A DNA stretch of 35,370 nt from JBFYKJ01 sp041306005 (GCA_041306005.1 JBFYKJ010000089.1:1-35370); one strand, 5' to 3'. Shown: positions 20,171 through 28,486, counted from the first letter of the stretch. The notes: generated by a model not told the origin, from the sequence alone. Numbers and translations: made by a program.

Positions 20171-21205
20171 TTAATCGCCGCCTTCCAGCGGTCTGCCTTC
20201 CGGCGACTCTGCACTGCCGTGACCGGCTTCGGCTTCGGGGGCCGCTTCCTTCTTCCATCCTCTCGGATACGTCCCGGGCTCCATGAAGACCTTGTCGGTC
20301 TTTATCACAAAGCCCTTCTTCATCGACATTATGCTCTCGGTGGGCTCAAGAGCCTTGCCTGCGGCAACAAGCTCGCCCTTAAGGGAAAACAGCGCGACCG
20401 TCTTATCTTTCCCAAACTTCTCCAGCTTGACGATGCCCGGGACCGCAAGGTCAGAGCCGTGGCAAAGGGCGTCTATAGCCGAGTCCCGAACCCATACCTT
20501 TGGCAGCTCCCCGACCGCGCGCTCCATGGGCATTATGCATCGGCGCAGGAACTTCTCCTCGCCCCCGTCTTTCCAAAAGACGTATGCGTCCTTCAGGTCC
20601 TGTAGTGTAACGAGGTTATCGCTTTCACTGAAAGTCCCGCTCTTTATCCTCCGAAGCTCCTGCATGTGGGCCTCGGTGCCGAGGAGGAGGCCGAAGTCAT
20701 GGCAGTACTTCCGGATGTATGTGCCAGCCTCACAGGCGATTTTAAACAGAACGTCGTTCTCCTCGATCTCCAGCAGCTCGACCTTGTAGACCTTCCTCTT
20801 GCGAAGCTCCCTCTTGACCGCGCTCTTGACCGGCGGGCGCTGGTAGAGGTTGCCCTGGAACATCTTGAAGAGCGCGGTTACGTCCTTCTTAGACGCGTGC
20901 TTGTGAAGGCGCATCAGGCAGACATATTCCTTTTCTGAAAGGAGCAGGGTGTCGGCCAAACGGGTCGCTACGCCGAGGAAAACAGGAAGACAGCCGGACA
21001 CCGCCGGGTCGAGCGTCCCCCCGTGGCCCGTCTTGACGCCCATGATCTGCTTGACCCAGGCGGACACTTGGTGGGAAGTGGGTCCCCTGGGCTTGTCCAG
21101 GTTTATGACGCCCTTCTTGAGGAGCTCCCCAATAGGCCTCTTGTCCGGCGCGCAGCCGTATGCGGGGTCTGTCGCGTCATCAGACTTCACTAAGACGTCT
21201 GGCAT
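20171..21205 (-). CDS. cbf5: H/ACA pseudouridine synthase Cbf5 / tRNA Psi55 synthase
   Basis: Catalytic subunit of archaeal H/ACA sRNPs, converting uridine to pseudouridine in rRNA with guide RNAs, L7Ae, Nop10 and Gar1. Also able to modify tRNA U55. KKGVINLDKPRGPTSHQ is followed by GHGGTLDPAVSG with catalytic Asp66, then KxYVCLMRLHKHAS, the AGTYIRKYCHD motif and a C-terminal PUA domain (VRDSAIDALCHGSDLAVPGI). 344 residues, with a short acidic tail. In archaea it usually follows L14e, as here with one hypothetical between. Confidence 0.96.
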   Translation of the reverse strand: MPDVLVKSDDATDPAYGCAPDKRPIGELLKKGVINLDKPRGPTSHQVSAWVKQIMGVKTGHGGTLDPAVSGCLPVFLGVATRLADTLLLSEKEYVCLMRLHKHASKKDVTALFKMFQGNLYQRPPVKSAVKRELRKRKVYKVELLEIEENDVLFKIACEAGTYIRKYCHDFGLLLGTEAHMQELRRIKSGTFSESDNLVTLQDLKDAYVFWKDGGEEKFLRRCIMPMERAVGELPKVWVRDSAIDALCHGSDLAVPGIVKLEKFGKDKTVALFSLKGELVAAGKALEPTESIMSMKKGFVIKTDKVFMEPGTYPRGWKKEAAPEAEAGHGSAESPEGRPLEGGD

Positions 21206-21260
21206 CGGTTATTTAGAATGAGGTTTAAGGAAAAGCTATGCAACGGCGTTATACCCGGGT

Positions 21261-21656
21261 TCAGTCCCATGGGACCTCTTTTCCGGTCGCCCTGCTCAAT
21301 ACGACCGGGCGGAATTTGCCGGACTTTGAGTCAAAGACGTGAATCGCATCGGTCTTTTGCCCGCTTGAACCCGCCCCGGAGACCTTGAAATGGTAAAGTA
21401 CCCGCTCCTTGGGGTCCATCAGCTTGAAATGCATTTCTTTGGTCTGCTCGTCCCGCCCCGAAATAAAATGCGTCGCCCCGGGAAAGGTCTCGACGCGCTT
21501 GACTACCCCATCGCCGACGTCCCTTACCGAAGGGTCCTCTATGCCGTCGATGGCGCGAGTTTCCCTAAAGCACCTGAGAGACCTGAAGAAATGGGCGCCG
21601 AAACCGCCGTACCGGTCTTGTATTCCCCGAGGGGTTTCCTTCCAGCGGACTGCCAT
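21261..21656 (-). CDS. Hypothetical protein between L14e and Cbf5 (131 aa)
   Basis: I do not recognise a family. It is soluble, with no membrane segment; the centre (HFISGRDEQTKEMHFKLMDPKERVLYHFKVS) has alternating hydrophobic residues suggesting beta strands, and the end reads KFRPVVLSRATGKEVPWD. It lies 49 bp after L14e and 55 bp before Cbf5 on the same strand, a position where archaea normally have nothing. Membership in a translation transcript suggests an RNA-related role, but that is only context. Confidence 0.65.
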   Translation of the reverse strand: MAVRWKETPRGIQDRYGGFGAHFFRSLRCFRETRAIDGIEDPSVRDVGDGVVKRVETFPGATHFISGRDEQTKEMHFKLMDPKERVLYHFKVSGAGSSGQKTDAIHVFDSKSGKFRPVVLSRATGKEVPWD

Positions 21657-21705
21657 TATGATGGGTGCAAGGATGCTATTAGAAATATCAAAACTGCCGG
21701 AAGCC

Positions 21706-22128
21706 TTACTTCTTGGCCTTCTCCTTCTTCTCGGCCTTGGGCTTTGCCGGCTTCTCGGCTTTCGGCTTTTCCTTTTTCTCCGCTTTTGGCTTCTCGGCCT
21801 TAGCCTTTGGGGCCTTTTCGGCCTTTGGCTTCTCGCCCTTGCCTATGGGCTCCCGGATAGGCCTTCTTGACTTGACCTTCTCTATGAGCCCCGCGGCCTC
21901 GAGCGCCTTGCCAACTTCCTCATCAGAGGCGCCCTTCTTTATGTCGAGCTTGTCATCGGTTGGCTCCAGGTGCAGGATGTTGCACTGCCTTCGCCTGACG
22001 TCGGTGACTGGCCGCGGGCCGGTTATCGACACGTAGCTCTCATCGATTAAATCGATGACGACACAATACCTGCCGGCTTCTCGGCCCTGGAGTTTCTTGC
22101 AGACTCTCCCTATCTCAATGGCAACCAT
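21706..22128 (-). CDS. rpl14e: Ribosomal protein L14e with long KAEK tail
   Basis: Large-subunit protein. Residues 1-95 are the KOW-type L14e domain (MVAIEIGRVCKKLQGREAGRYCVVIDLIDESYVSITGP, then VRRRQCNILHLEP). Residues about 97-140 are a repetitive KAEK/KPKAEK tail not found in typical L14e. TATA-like strings at 22162-22172 and 22189-22200 suggest that L14e, the hypothetical, cbf5 and the methyltransferase can be transcribed from their own promoter. Confidence 0.95.
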   Translation of the reverse strand: MVAIEIGRVCKKLQGREAGRYCVVIDLIDESYVSITGPRPVTDVRRRQCNILHLEPTDDKLDIKKGASDEEVGKALEAAGLIEKVKSRRPIREPIGKGEKPKAEKAPKAKAEKPKAEKKEKPKAEKPAKPKAEKKEKAKK

Positions 22129-22161
22129 TCTTGCTTTGTGGGCGGTCTAATTTGATATTAA

Positions 22162-22172
22162 GGATATAAAAA
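22162..22172 (-). promoter_or_regulatory. TATA box upstream of L14e
   Basis: GTTTTTATATC on the minus strand lies 34-44 bases before the L14e ATG; a second TATATATC string is at 22189-22196. Together they suggest an internal promoter in the ribosomal super-operon. Confidence 0.5.
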
Positions 22173-22211
22173 CGAGAAGCGGCGCCGGATATATAAAGGG
22201 TTTGGGCTTCG

Positions 22212-22330
22212 GCAGGCATTGCGGCAGATGCCCGGCAGGCTGCAACGGGCCGAGGCTATCAGGCTGCAACAGGCCGAGGCTAGCAGGCTGCAACAGGCCG
22301 AGGCTAGCAGGCATTGCGGCAGATGCCCGG
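22212..22330. repeat. 24-bp minisatellite, B-A-A-A-B arrangement, at the end of cmk
   Basis: Unit B (GCAGGCATTGCGGCAGATGC plus CCGG) occurs exactly at 22212-22235 and 22307-22330. Between them are three 24-bp A units (CAGGCTGCAACRGGCCGAGG plus CTAK) at 22236, 22260 and 22284. The second and third A units are identical, the first differs at two bases. The distal B copy encodes the last residues and stop of cmk. Confidence 0.88.
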
Positions 22331-22855
22331 GGCGCGGATCTTTACGGCCTTCACGCACTCGTCCAGCATCTGCGCCTTTGTCAAACGGGTGGTGTCCAGG
22401 ACAAAATCGTATACCGACAAATCCTCGAGGTCGATGCCATAAATCCCTTTATAGCGTACCCGTTCGCTCTCCCGCCTCTTTTTTATCTGCTCGCGGGCCT
22501 CTGCCGGCGTCAACCCGTCCCTGCCTGCTATCCGCTTAGCCTGGATATCGGGCGACACGTCCAGCCAGATTTTAAAATCCGCGTCGAGAAGGTATGCGCC
22601 GAGGCGTGAATCCATGACACAGCCTGCATCGCAAGACGTCGCACAGAGCTCCTTTTGCCTCTTGTCAAGCTCCTTGTCTATCGAGGGGTCGGTCTCGGCC
22701 AGGCGGCCCATCTCAAGCAGGGACAGGCCCCGCTCTTCGGCCATCGAGCGCATTATGCTGCCCACTGAGAGGTATTTGAACCCGCACTTCTCGGCAAGCA
22801 TCCTTGCGAGCGTGCTCTTCCCGCTGCCTATCGAGCCTCCGACGGTTATTATCAT
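22304..22855 (-). CDS. cmk: Cytidylate kinase, archaeal type
   Basis: Phosphorylates CMP/dCMP to the diphosphate. 183 residues from the ATG at 22855, where MIITVGGSIGSGKST gives the P-loop at the family's normal N-terminus; the frame opens seven codons earlier, directly after L34e. YLSVGSIMR, MDSRLGAYLL and the lid segment RVRYKGIYGID are present. The last residues (APGICRNAC) and the stop codon are encoded by the 24-bp minisatellite, so the natural C-terminus seems to have been replaced. Position after L34e is standard in archaea. Confidence 0.93.
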   Translation of the reverse strand: MIITVGGSIGSGKSTLARMLAEKCGFKYLSVGSIMRSMAEERGLSLLEMGRLAETDPSIDKELDKRQKELCATSCDAGCVMDSRLGAYLLDADFKIWLDVSPDIQAKRIAGRDGLTPAEAREQIKKRRESERVRYKGIYGIDLEDLSVYDFVLDTTRLTKAQMLDECVKAVKIRAPGICRNAC

Positions 22856-22876
22856 CGTAAGCCTCGCAGCAGGCAC

Positions 22877-23398
22877 CTATTCTTCGGCCTTTGGTTTCTT
22901 GGCCTTTTTGGCCGTCTTTGGCTTCTCGGCCTCTTCGGCTTCAAAGGCCGCCTCGGGGGCTTGTGCATCGGCCCCAGCCGGCGCGCGCCTCTTCTTGGTC
23001 TCCACGGCAGCCGCGGGCACGGCCTCCTCCCTGCCCAGCAGGGCCTCGACGCCCGTCGCCTTGACGGTCTTTTGGTACCAGCCCGCCGGGAGGTACTTCT
23101 CAAGCGTCAGGTCCCTCTTGACCGCGACGCCGCCCTCAAGGCGCGTGCGGTACTTCTCAAGCGCCTTCACGCATGCCGCGCAGAGCGTCCCGCCGTACTC
23201 CCGGGATATCCGCCTCTTGCTGCGGGTCAGCTTCCGAAACACGCTCGGTATCTGCCTTGGTATGCCCGCCAGGCGCTTGCCGCACCGGGCGCAACCGCCC
23301 TGCTTGGGCTTCTGTTTAGCATAATGCACGGCCGTCCTGCCGGTCGGCGTCCTCCTCTGGAGGATCCTCATGCCCTTCCTGCTTCTTATCTGCTTCAT
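22877..23398 (-). CDS. rpl34e: Ribosomal protein L34e with long C-terminal extension
   Basis: Large-subunit protein. Residues 1-90 hold the L34e domain: RRTPTGRTAVHYAKQKP, then CARCGKRLAGIPR and LCAACVKA, which provide two CxxC pairs. About 80 more residues follow: a moderately ordered stretch (VAVKRDLTLEKYLPAGWYQKTVKATG), then an A/E/K-rich tail. Ordinary L34e has about 90 residues. It lies 49 bp after the DUF106 gene and 21 bp before cmk. Confidence 0.94.
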   Translation of the reverse strand: MKQIRSRKGMRILQRRTPTGRTAVHYAKQKPKQGGCARCGKRLAGIPRQIPSVFRKLTRSKRRISREYGGTLCAACVKALEKYRTRLEGGVAVKRDLTLEKYLPAGWYQKTVKATGVEALLGREEAVPAAAVETKKRRAPAGADAQAPEAAFEAEEAEKPKTAKKAKKPKAEE

Positions 23399-23447
23399 TT
23401 CGATACCCGTTTAGACTCCTTTCAATATTTGTATAAGCGTTTTAGGC

Positions 23448-24305
23448 TCACTTGGCCCCTTTCTGCTCGCCCGCTTCCTTCGCAGCCTTTTCCTTCTCAA
23501 GCTTCTCAAGATGCTTCAAGCCGCCCCAGTGGCCCCACAGGATGCGGTTTTTCAAAGGCGAAAGTATCAGCGTTATTATGAGGTAACACACGAAATAGTA
23601 GATGAACCATGAGAGGTTCATGCCCAGTATGTTTACCTCGACAGGCTTATAAATCGGTTTCGACTCGACTGAGACGGCCTTCAGCTCCGCCGGCGCTGCG
23701 GCTGAAAAATCGGCCGATATGCTGCCCTTCGGGACGAATGCGACGTCGCATCTCTGCGATTCTGAGGCGTTTCCCGACGTGACCTTCATCCCATACGCCT
23801 TCTTCCCGCCGGACGCCGTCACGTTCCACCAGACAGTCTTCCTGTCGCCGGCGTCTCCCCGGTCGTCAAGCTCGACCTGCACCGCGTTGCGGCCGGATAC
23901 CTGGATATCGCCCGACACGGGCACTATCTCGACTGTGATCGTCTGCGGCGACATGCCGGCGTTCCTGAACTCCCCGCCCACCTGAGACACCTCGCCTGCC
24001 GCGAGCGGCGCGACCCCGACATACCCGTTTATGACCGCCAGGAGCACTATGAAGAGAGGGAAGGATACCAGCATTATCTTCATCTTAAGCCTGAAGTTCT
24101 GCGCGACAAGGCCCATTACTTCCTTGTTTGCGGCCATCGCGGCCTTCGGGTCTTTCTTGCTGAGGGCCTTTATCTCCCGCTGCTTCTTCCTTAGCTCAAG
24201 CTCTATCTTCTTCGCCTTCTCCCGGTCGTGCATGAATAGCTCCAAGAGTATGCTCATCAGCCACAGGCCTGCGCATATCAGGGGCATCAATAGTTCCCAG
24301 CTCAT
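23448..24305 (-). CDS. DUF106 (EMC3/Oxa1-superfamily) membrane insertase with extracytoplasmic insertion
   Basis: Archaeal relative of Oxa1/EMC3, a membrane protein insertase that usually sits beside secY and adk, as here. TM1 is about residues 5-25, a charged coiled coil 28-70, TM2 about 76-96 and TM3 about 231-250, followed by NRILWGHWGGLKHLEKLEKEK. Between TM2 and TM3 lie about 130 residues with beta-rich, Ser/Val/Asp-rich sequence and two cysteine-poor Ig-like phrases (GEFRNAGMSPQTITVEIVPV). Ordinary DUF106 proteins (about 170-200 residues) lack this. At 285 residues the insertion is the obvious departure. Confidence 0.9.
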   Translation of the reverse strand: MSWELLMPLICAGLWLMSILLELFMHDREKAKKIELELRKKQREIKALSKKDPKAAMAANKEVMGLVAQNFRLKMKIMLVSFPLFIVLLAVINGYVGVAPLAAGEVSQVGGEFRNAGMSPQTITVEIVPVSGDIQVSGRNAVQVELDDRGDAGDRKTVWWNVTASGGKKAYGMKVTSGNASESQRCDVAFVPKGSISADFSAAAPAELKAVSVESKPIYKPVEVNILGMNLSWFIYYFVCYLIITLILSPLKNRILWGHWGGLKHLEKLEKEKAAKEAGEQKGAK

Positions 24306-24372
24306 CTTAGTTCCTATTAAGTTTTCGTATTAAGCCAAATCTCGAACAATATTAGAGTAATGGACAGACGCC

Positions 24373-24927
24373 TTACTTGAATATCTCGGCTATCCTCTTG
24401 CCGGCGACGTCCACGCGGCCTTCCTCGTTCTTGACTATGAGGACCGTCGAGTTCGTCAGGTCGGCGTAGACCGCGGAAAAACAGCGGTTCATCATCTGGT
24501 GCTCGGCTATGTCCTCGACGCTGTCGGGGTCCCGGTTCCTCGAGGCGTCGCGGTTGCGCCGGTTGTAGATGTCCTGCGAGTCGCACTCGACAAGGACGAA
24601 GGCGTCAGGTCCGAGCGCGCGAAGCGTCCCTTCCGGCAAGCCCGGCATGTACCCCTTTGGCGTCTTGATAGAACCGTGCGTGTCGACGATGACGTTGCCC
24701 TCCCGCGAGTCCGCATGTATATTCTTGGCGGCCTTCTGCTGGAGGTCTATCTGCTTTAGCCGCGGCAGCTTCCTCATCTCGTCGCGGTCCTTCGCAATGC
24801 CCAGCTTCTTTGCCTCCTCAAACATGTAGTCGCCGAAGTTGAGCTTCTTTATCGAGACGTGCTCGGCTGCAGCGTTAAGCACTGTCGTCTTCCCGACGCC
24901 GGGTATGCCCAAAACAACGCAAAGCAT
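24373..24927 (-). CDS. adkA: Adenylate kinase, archaeal AdkA type
   Basis: Converts AMP plus ATP to two ADP. 184 residues with the P-loop GIPGVGKTT at 7-15, INFGDYMFEEA-like KLNFGDYMFEEA, DTHGSIKTPKGYMPGLP and the RNRDASRNRDPDS arginine region of the archaeal trimeric family. It lies 79 bp after secY and 67 bp before the DUF106 gene, the usual archaeal order. Confidence 0.96.
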   Translation of the reverse strand: MLCVVLGIPGVGKTTVLNAAAEHVSIKKLNFGDYMFEEAKKLGIAKDRDEMRKLPRLKQIDLQQKAAKNIHADSREGNVIVDTHGSIKTPKGYMPGLPEGTLRALGPDAFVLVECDSQDIYNRRNRDASRNRDPDSVEDIAEHQMMNRCFSAVYADLTNSTVLIVKNEEGRVDVAGKRIAEIFK

Positions 24928-25006
24928 TTTATCACCTGGTTTTTATCGCGAGATTGATGAAATGATGAAGCTAAAGGGATTACTTCGAGGTTATGCCGAC
25001 GAGAGC

Positions 25007-26416
25007 TCACTTCTCGGAGCCCATGAACTTCCTCAATGCCGGGGAAAGCTCGTTCATCTGCTCCTTCTTTATCTCTTCGTACATGCGGTAGAGGATGCCC
25101 ACGGTAAGCAAGATTCCCGTCCCGGTGCCAAGGGCGCCCGTCAGGTCGGCCAAAACGGCGAGGAGGCCGACGGCAACGGCGGAGACTACAGTCAGCTGGG
25201 GTATATACCTCTCAAGCACCTTTTGTATCACCCGCTTGTCGGCCCTAAAGCCGGGTATCTGCATGCCGGAGCTCTCCATCTGCTCCGCTACCGTGCCCGC
25301 ATCCATCGAGCCCATCATGACCCAAAACACGCCGAAAAGGACGCAGAAGGCCACAAAGACAAGGGTATAGACAATTAAGTGGAGTATCACCTCCGCCCTG
25401 GCCAGCTGGGCGATGCCGTCCGGGCTTAACAGCCCCCGGGCCAGTTCGCCCGGCGTTATCAGGTAGCCTATGCCGCCCTGCTCTAGGTTCTGGATTATCT
25501 GGCGGTTCTGGTCCACCTGGCCGAGGATGGGCGCGCCTGAAGCGGCAAGGACCCCGGCGAATATAGTAACATTGGCGAGGACTGCTGATGTGAGTATTAC
25601 GGGTATGTTGGACGTGTAGAAGAACCTTAGGGGATACCTTGCCCCCACGCCAAACCTGCCATACGACAGGGGTATCTCGATCTTGAGGGACTCGAAGTAG
25701 GCCACGAGCAGGAATATCACCACCGTCATCGCCACCGGCCAGAGTATCGTCAGGTTCAGGCTGCCCGCCGCAAGCTGGGCGAGGAAGTTGGGTATTATCC
25801 CGGCGTAGCTGCCGGCGCCGGTCGGGACGAGGTTGAACGCGCCGACGATTATGGATGATGAAACGCCGGCCGCGATGAACAAGCCTATTCCGCTGCCGAT
25901 CCCCCACTTGGAGACTATCTCGTCAAGGAACATTAGTAGGATGGATGCGAATGCTATCTGCATTGTGACAAAGAGTACGAGTCCGGGGTCGCCGGGTGAA
26001 GCAAGGGCTATCGCCCCCATGCCGACGAACGCGAACGCCTCGAAGAGCGCGACCACTATCACCAGCAGCTTTTGCGTGCCCTGGAACACCGCCCGGTCCT
26101 CGGGCTTGTGCAGGTCCAGGTTGATGAGCTTGGCGCCTACTAGGAGCTGGAGTATGATTGATGCCGTAACTATAGGGCCTATGCCTACAGTCATCAGCGT
26201 CCCCAATTGGGAAGCGAACACTATCTGGAGGATGCCCAGGTTGCTCTGGTCCGGCGGGGCCGCGCCTACGGGGGTTATCTGCCCCATGAGCAGGTAAAGG
26301 AAGAGGACTATGGCTACCCACATGAACTTTTGCTTCAGCCGGATGTGCCCGGTGGGGGGCTTTATCTCCGGGAAGTGCCTGTACAACGGCTCCAGCTTAT
26401 ACAGTATCGACGTCAT
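25007..26416 (-). CDS. secY: Preprotein translocase subunit SecY
   Basis: Central pore of the Sec61/SecYEG channel. 469 residues with ten membrane helices; PEIKPPTGHIRLKQKFMWV at the start, GIGPIVTASIILQLLVG near TM2, the conserved region PLRFFYTSNIPVILTSA near residue 240 and the cytoplasmic loops after TM6 and TM8. The C-terminus ends near NELSPALRKFMGSEK. Its start overlaps the L15 end by 20 bases, implying translational coupling. Confidence 0.97.
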   Translation of the reverse strand: MTSILYKLEPLYRHFPEIKPPTGHIRLKQKFMWVAIVLFLYLLMGQITPVGAAPPDQSNLGILQIVFASQLGTLMTVGIGPIVTASIILQLLVGAKLINLDLHKPEDRAVFQGTQKLLVIVVALFEAFAFVGMGAIALASPGDPGLVLFVTMQIAFASILLMFLDEIVSKWGIGSGIGLFIAAGVSSSIIVGAFNLVPTGAGSYAGIIPNFLAQLAAGSLNLTILWPVAMTVVIFLLVAYFESLKIEIPLSYGRFGVGARYPLRFFYTSNIPVILTSAVLANVTIFAGVLAASGAPILGQVDQNRQIIQNLEQGGIGYLITPGELARGLLSPDGIAQLARAEVILHLIVYTLVFVAFCVLFGVFWVMMGSMDAGTVAEQMESSGMQIPGFRADKRVIQKVLERYIPQLTVVSAVAVGLLAVLADLTGALGTGTGILLTVGILYRMYEEIKKEQMNELSPALRKFMGSEK

Positions 26417-26849
26417 CTCCGCCTACAGCCTTTCCGCCCGCCTTGGCTATCTTCTCCTTGGCGAGCTTGGAGAATGAACCTGCCTTCACTTCTATCTTGC
26501 GGGTGAGTGAGCCGGTGCCGAGCACCTTGCCGTAGCCGACGTCCGACATGTCGATGGAATAACCCCCCGCAGTCTTCTTCGCCTTGCCCGCAGAGACCCA
26601 CGCGTCTATGCGAAGGTCGATCTCCGAGAGGTTTATGATTTTTGGCCTGTGCTGCAGGCTCGCGTGGCGCGAAAAGCCGACGTGGCCAAATCCGGTCCCC
26701 TCGATGAGCATCTTGATGTGCTTGTGCTTGCCCCCGCCGGCGTTGCCGCGGCCCCCTCTCGAGCCTGCCCCCCTGTGCTTCTTGGCGCAGCCGTAGCCGC
26801 AGTTCTGCGAACCCAGGTGCTTGTGTATCTTCCTGTTCTTTTGAGCCAT
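26397..26849 (-). CDS. rpl15: Ribosomal protein uL15
   Basis: Large-subunit protein. 150 residues of archaeal type: the basic, glycine-rich N-terminus with RGAGSRGGRGNAGGGKHKH, then GFSRHASLQHRPKIINL and the C-terminal IEVKAGSFSKLAKEKIAKAGG. It overlaps secY by 20 bases, and an unusual 150-bp gap separates it from L30. Confidence 0.96.
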   Translation of the reverse strand: MAQKNRKIHKHLGSQNCGYGCAKKHRGAGSRGGRGNAGGGKHKHIKMLIEGTGFGHVGFSRHASLQHRPKIINLSEIDLRIDAWVSAGKAKKTAGGYSIDMSDVGYGKVLGTGSLTRKIEVKAGSFSKLAKEKIAKAGGKAVGGDDVDTV

Positions 26850-26999
26850 CTTTTGACCGTTATGCTTTGGACGCGGCGCGCGCCCGCAAAAGCGCTATTA
26901 TCCCAAGTTATCGCGCACATCGGCGCGCTTATAGTTATGTCAAGCCCTTATTAAGCTTTATTGTGCCCGCCCGGACCGTGCCGCGGGGTTTTGCGCCGC
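26850..26999 (-). promoter_or_regulatory. 150-bp intergenic gap with promoter-like sequence (L30-L15)
   Basis: In a transcript whose other gaps are mostly 1-92 bp, this one is 150 bp. On the minus strand it contains AATAAAGCTTAATAAGG and AACTATAAGC, both TATA-like, within 110 bases of the L15 ATG, and GGCGCGC/GCGCGC self-complementary segments. It probably gives L15-secY-adk an internal promoter. No coding frame is supported. Confidence 0.45.
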
Positions 27000-27536
27000 T
27001 CAGGCATTCTCCTTGGCCTTCTTGGGCGCCTCGCTCTTCGACGTTGCCGCAGGCTTCGGTTTTGCCTCCTTCAGGCCGGCCATCACAGCCAGAAGCCCGT
27101 TTATCGCCGCGCCCCTGTAGCCGAGCGCTCCGCCGACCTTGACGTGCGTCCTTATGCCCCCCTCTGCCGGGTGCCCCTTGGACGGCGGGTGCAGCTTGAA
27201 CTGCGGCAGGTAGCCCGCTTCCTTGAGATTGACATGCCCCGCCGCCAGCTTCTGGGCGAGGTCCTTGGCCTCCTTCGCCTCGAGGCGCGCGCCGCCCGCC
27301 TTCCTGCCCCACTTCTCGACCAGCGGGAGTATGAGCTTCTCGTCTATCTCCCCCCAGGTGACGAAGTCCTTCACCTTTTGCACCATGCCCATGTAAGTCG
27401 GCGACGGGTAGATCACTATCGCCCAGTTCACGCGATCCAGGTTCAGCATCTCCAGGGTGTCGGCTATGCGGCCCCTTACGCGGACCTGGCCCCTGACCCT
27501 CACGACTGCGATATTCCCTTTTTTCTCAACGGTCAT
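27000..27536 (-). CDS. rpl30: Ribosomal protein uL30
   Basis: Large-subunit protein. 178 residues: AVVRVRGQVRVRGRIADTLEMLNLDRVNWAIV at the N-terminus, a GMVQKVKDFVTWGEID core, and the archaeal C-terminal part ending in GGALGYRGAAINGLLAVM. A short tail rich in K, P and A follows. Confidence 0.95.
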   Translation of the reverse strand: MTVEKKGNIAVVRVRGQVRVRGRIADTLEMLNLDRVNWAIVIYPSPTYMGMVQKVKDFVTWGEIDEKLILPLVEKWGRKAGGARLEAKEAKDLAQKLAAGHVNLKEAGYLPQFKLHPPSKGHPAEGGIRTHVKVGGALGYRGAAINGLLAVMAGLKEAKPKPAATSKSEAPKKAKENA

Positions 27537-27600
27537 CTTTAGAGTTAATTAAGTTAATTATTGTTCTTTGACAGATTTAACAGTTCTTTGGCAATTCAGA

Positions 27601-28485
27601 TCATTCCTTGTGCTTCTTCTCTTTTACCGGCTTCTTGTCCTTTGCCTTCTTGGAGGTCTCTTCCTTCAAAGTCGACATCTTCCTCAGCCCGTCGTAGATA
27701 GCCAGCACCTGGTTGATGACGGTCCTTGAGTGGCCCTTGGAGAACACCCACACGTCCTTGATGCCCGCAAAGTCGAGGATTACTTTCGCGTTCTCGCCCA
27801 CTACCTGGCCTACGCCCTTTGGGGCGGGCTTGAGGGTTATGACTACGGAGCCCATCTTGCCCATCACCTTATACGGCACCGTGTGCGGCTCGCCGCATCC
27901 GCATTCCCAGGATGAGCAGCCCCTCTTGACCTCTATTATATTAAGCTTAGCCCTCGCGACCGCCTTTTTTATGGTCGGCCCGGCCTCGACGCCTTTTGAC
28001 AATCCGACGCCGACGTGGCCGTTCTTGTCGCCGACGACCGCCATTATGCTGAACTTCATCCTCCGGCCGCTGTCCAGTGTCCTTTGCACGCGCCTTACGC
28101 TGACCACCTCTTCGTTCAGCCCCGGAAGAAGCGCGTCTACTATCTCAGGCTCCATTATCTGCGCGCCGGTGCGCAGGATATCGTCAAGGTTCGTTATCTC
28201 GCCGGCCTGCACCTTCTTGCCTATGACCGTCTTCGGCACCCAGACTTTCCTCTCGTCCTCGTAGTCGCCGGTACGGGCGGCGCCGATCTTCTCGACTATC
28301 TCGCCCTCGACGGGTTCTGCAGCCATGATAGGCTGGCCCGGCTCCGCTTCGACTGCGGGCTCGGCCTGCGGGACTGCATCGGCGGCCGGCGCCGTGACAA
28401 CCGGCTCCTGCACTGCGTGCTTCTTAGCCTCGACTATGATCTTGACGTCCTCCGCTTCCTCGGCCTTCTTCTGCTCTTCGGTCAT
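27601..28485 (-). CDS. rps5: Ribosomal protein uS5 with N-terminal extension
   Basis: Small-subunit protein at the mRNA entry site. The S5 core runs from about residue 75: GKKVQAGEITNLDDIL, then RRMKFSIMAVVGDKNGHVGVGLSKG (double-stranded-RNA-binding fold), IIEVKRGCSSWECGCGEPHTVP and the C-terminal domain VWVFSKGHSRTVINQ. The first 70 residues are A/E/P/V-rich low complexity. At 294 residues it is 60-80 longer than usual. The uL18 stop lies one base before its start. Confidence 0.96.
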   Translation of the reverse strand: MTEEQKKAEEAEDVKIIVEAKKHAVQEPVVTAPAADAVPQAEPAVEAEPGQPIMAAEPVEGEIVEKIGAARTGDYEDERKVWVPKTVIGKKVQAGEITNLDDILRTGAQIMEPEIVDALLPGLNEEVVSVRRVQRTLDSGRRMKFSIMAVVGDKNGHVGVGLSKGVEAGPTIKKAVARAKLNIIEVKRGCSSWECGCGEPHTVPYKVMGKMGSVVITLKPAPKGVGQVVGENAKVILDFAGIKDVWVFSKGHSRTVINQVLAIYDGLRKMSTLKEETSKKAKDKKPVKEKKHKE

Positions 28486-28486
28486 T

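Noticed and set aside
22212..22330. CRISPR or integrated element at the cmk end
   Set aside because: The units are contiguous 24-mers with no unique spacers, and no recombinase gene is near.
22158..22358. 66-codon minus frame through the minisatellite
   Set aside because: It consists mostly of the repeated 24-bp unit read in another frame, overlaps cmk and lacks any plausible domain.
26633..27312. Long antisense frames in the L15 and L30 region
   Set aside because: They are shadows of GC-rich codon structure opposite or out of frame to clear ribosomal genes, with Arg/Gly/Pro-rich nonsense composition.
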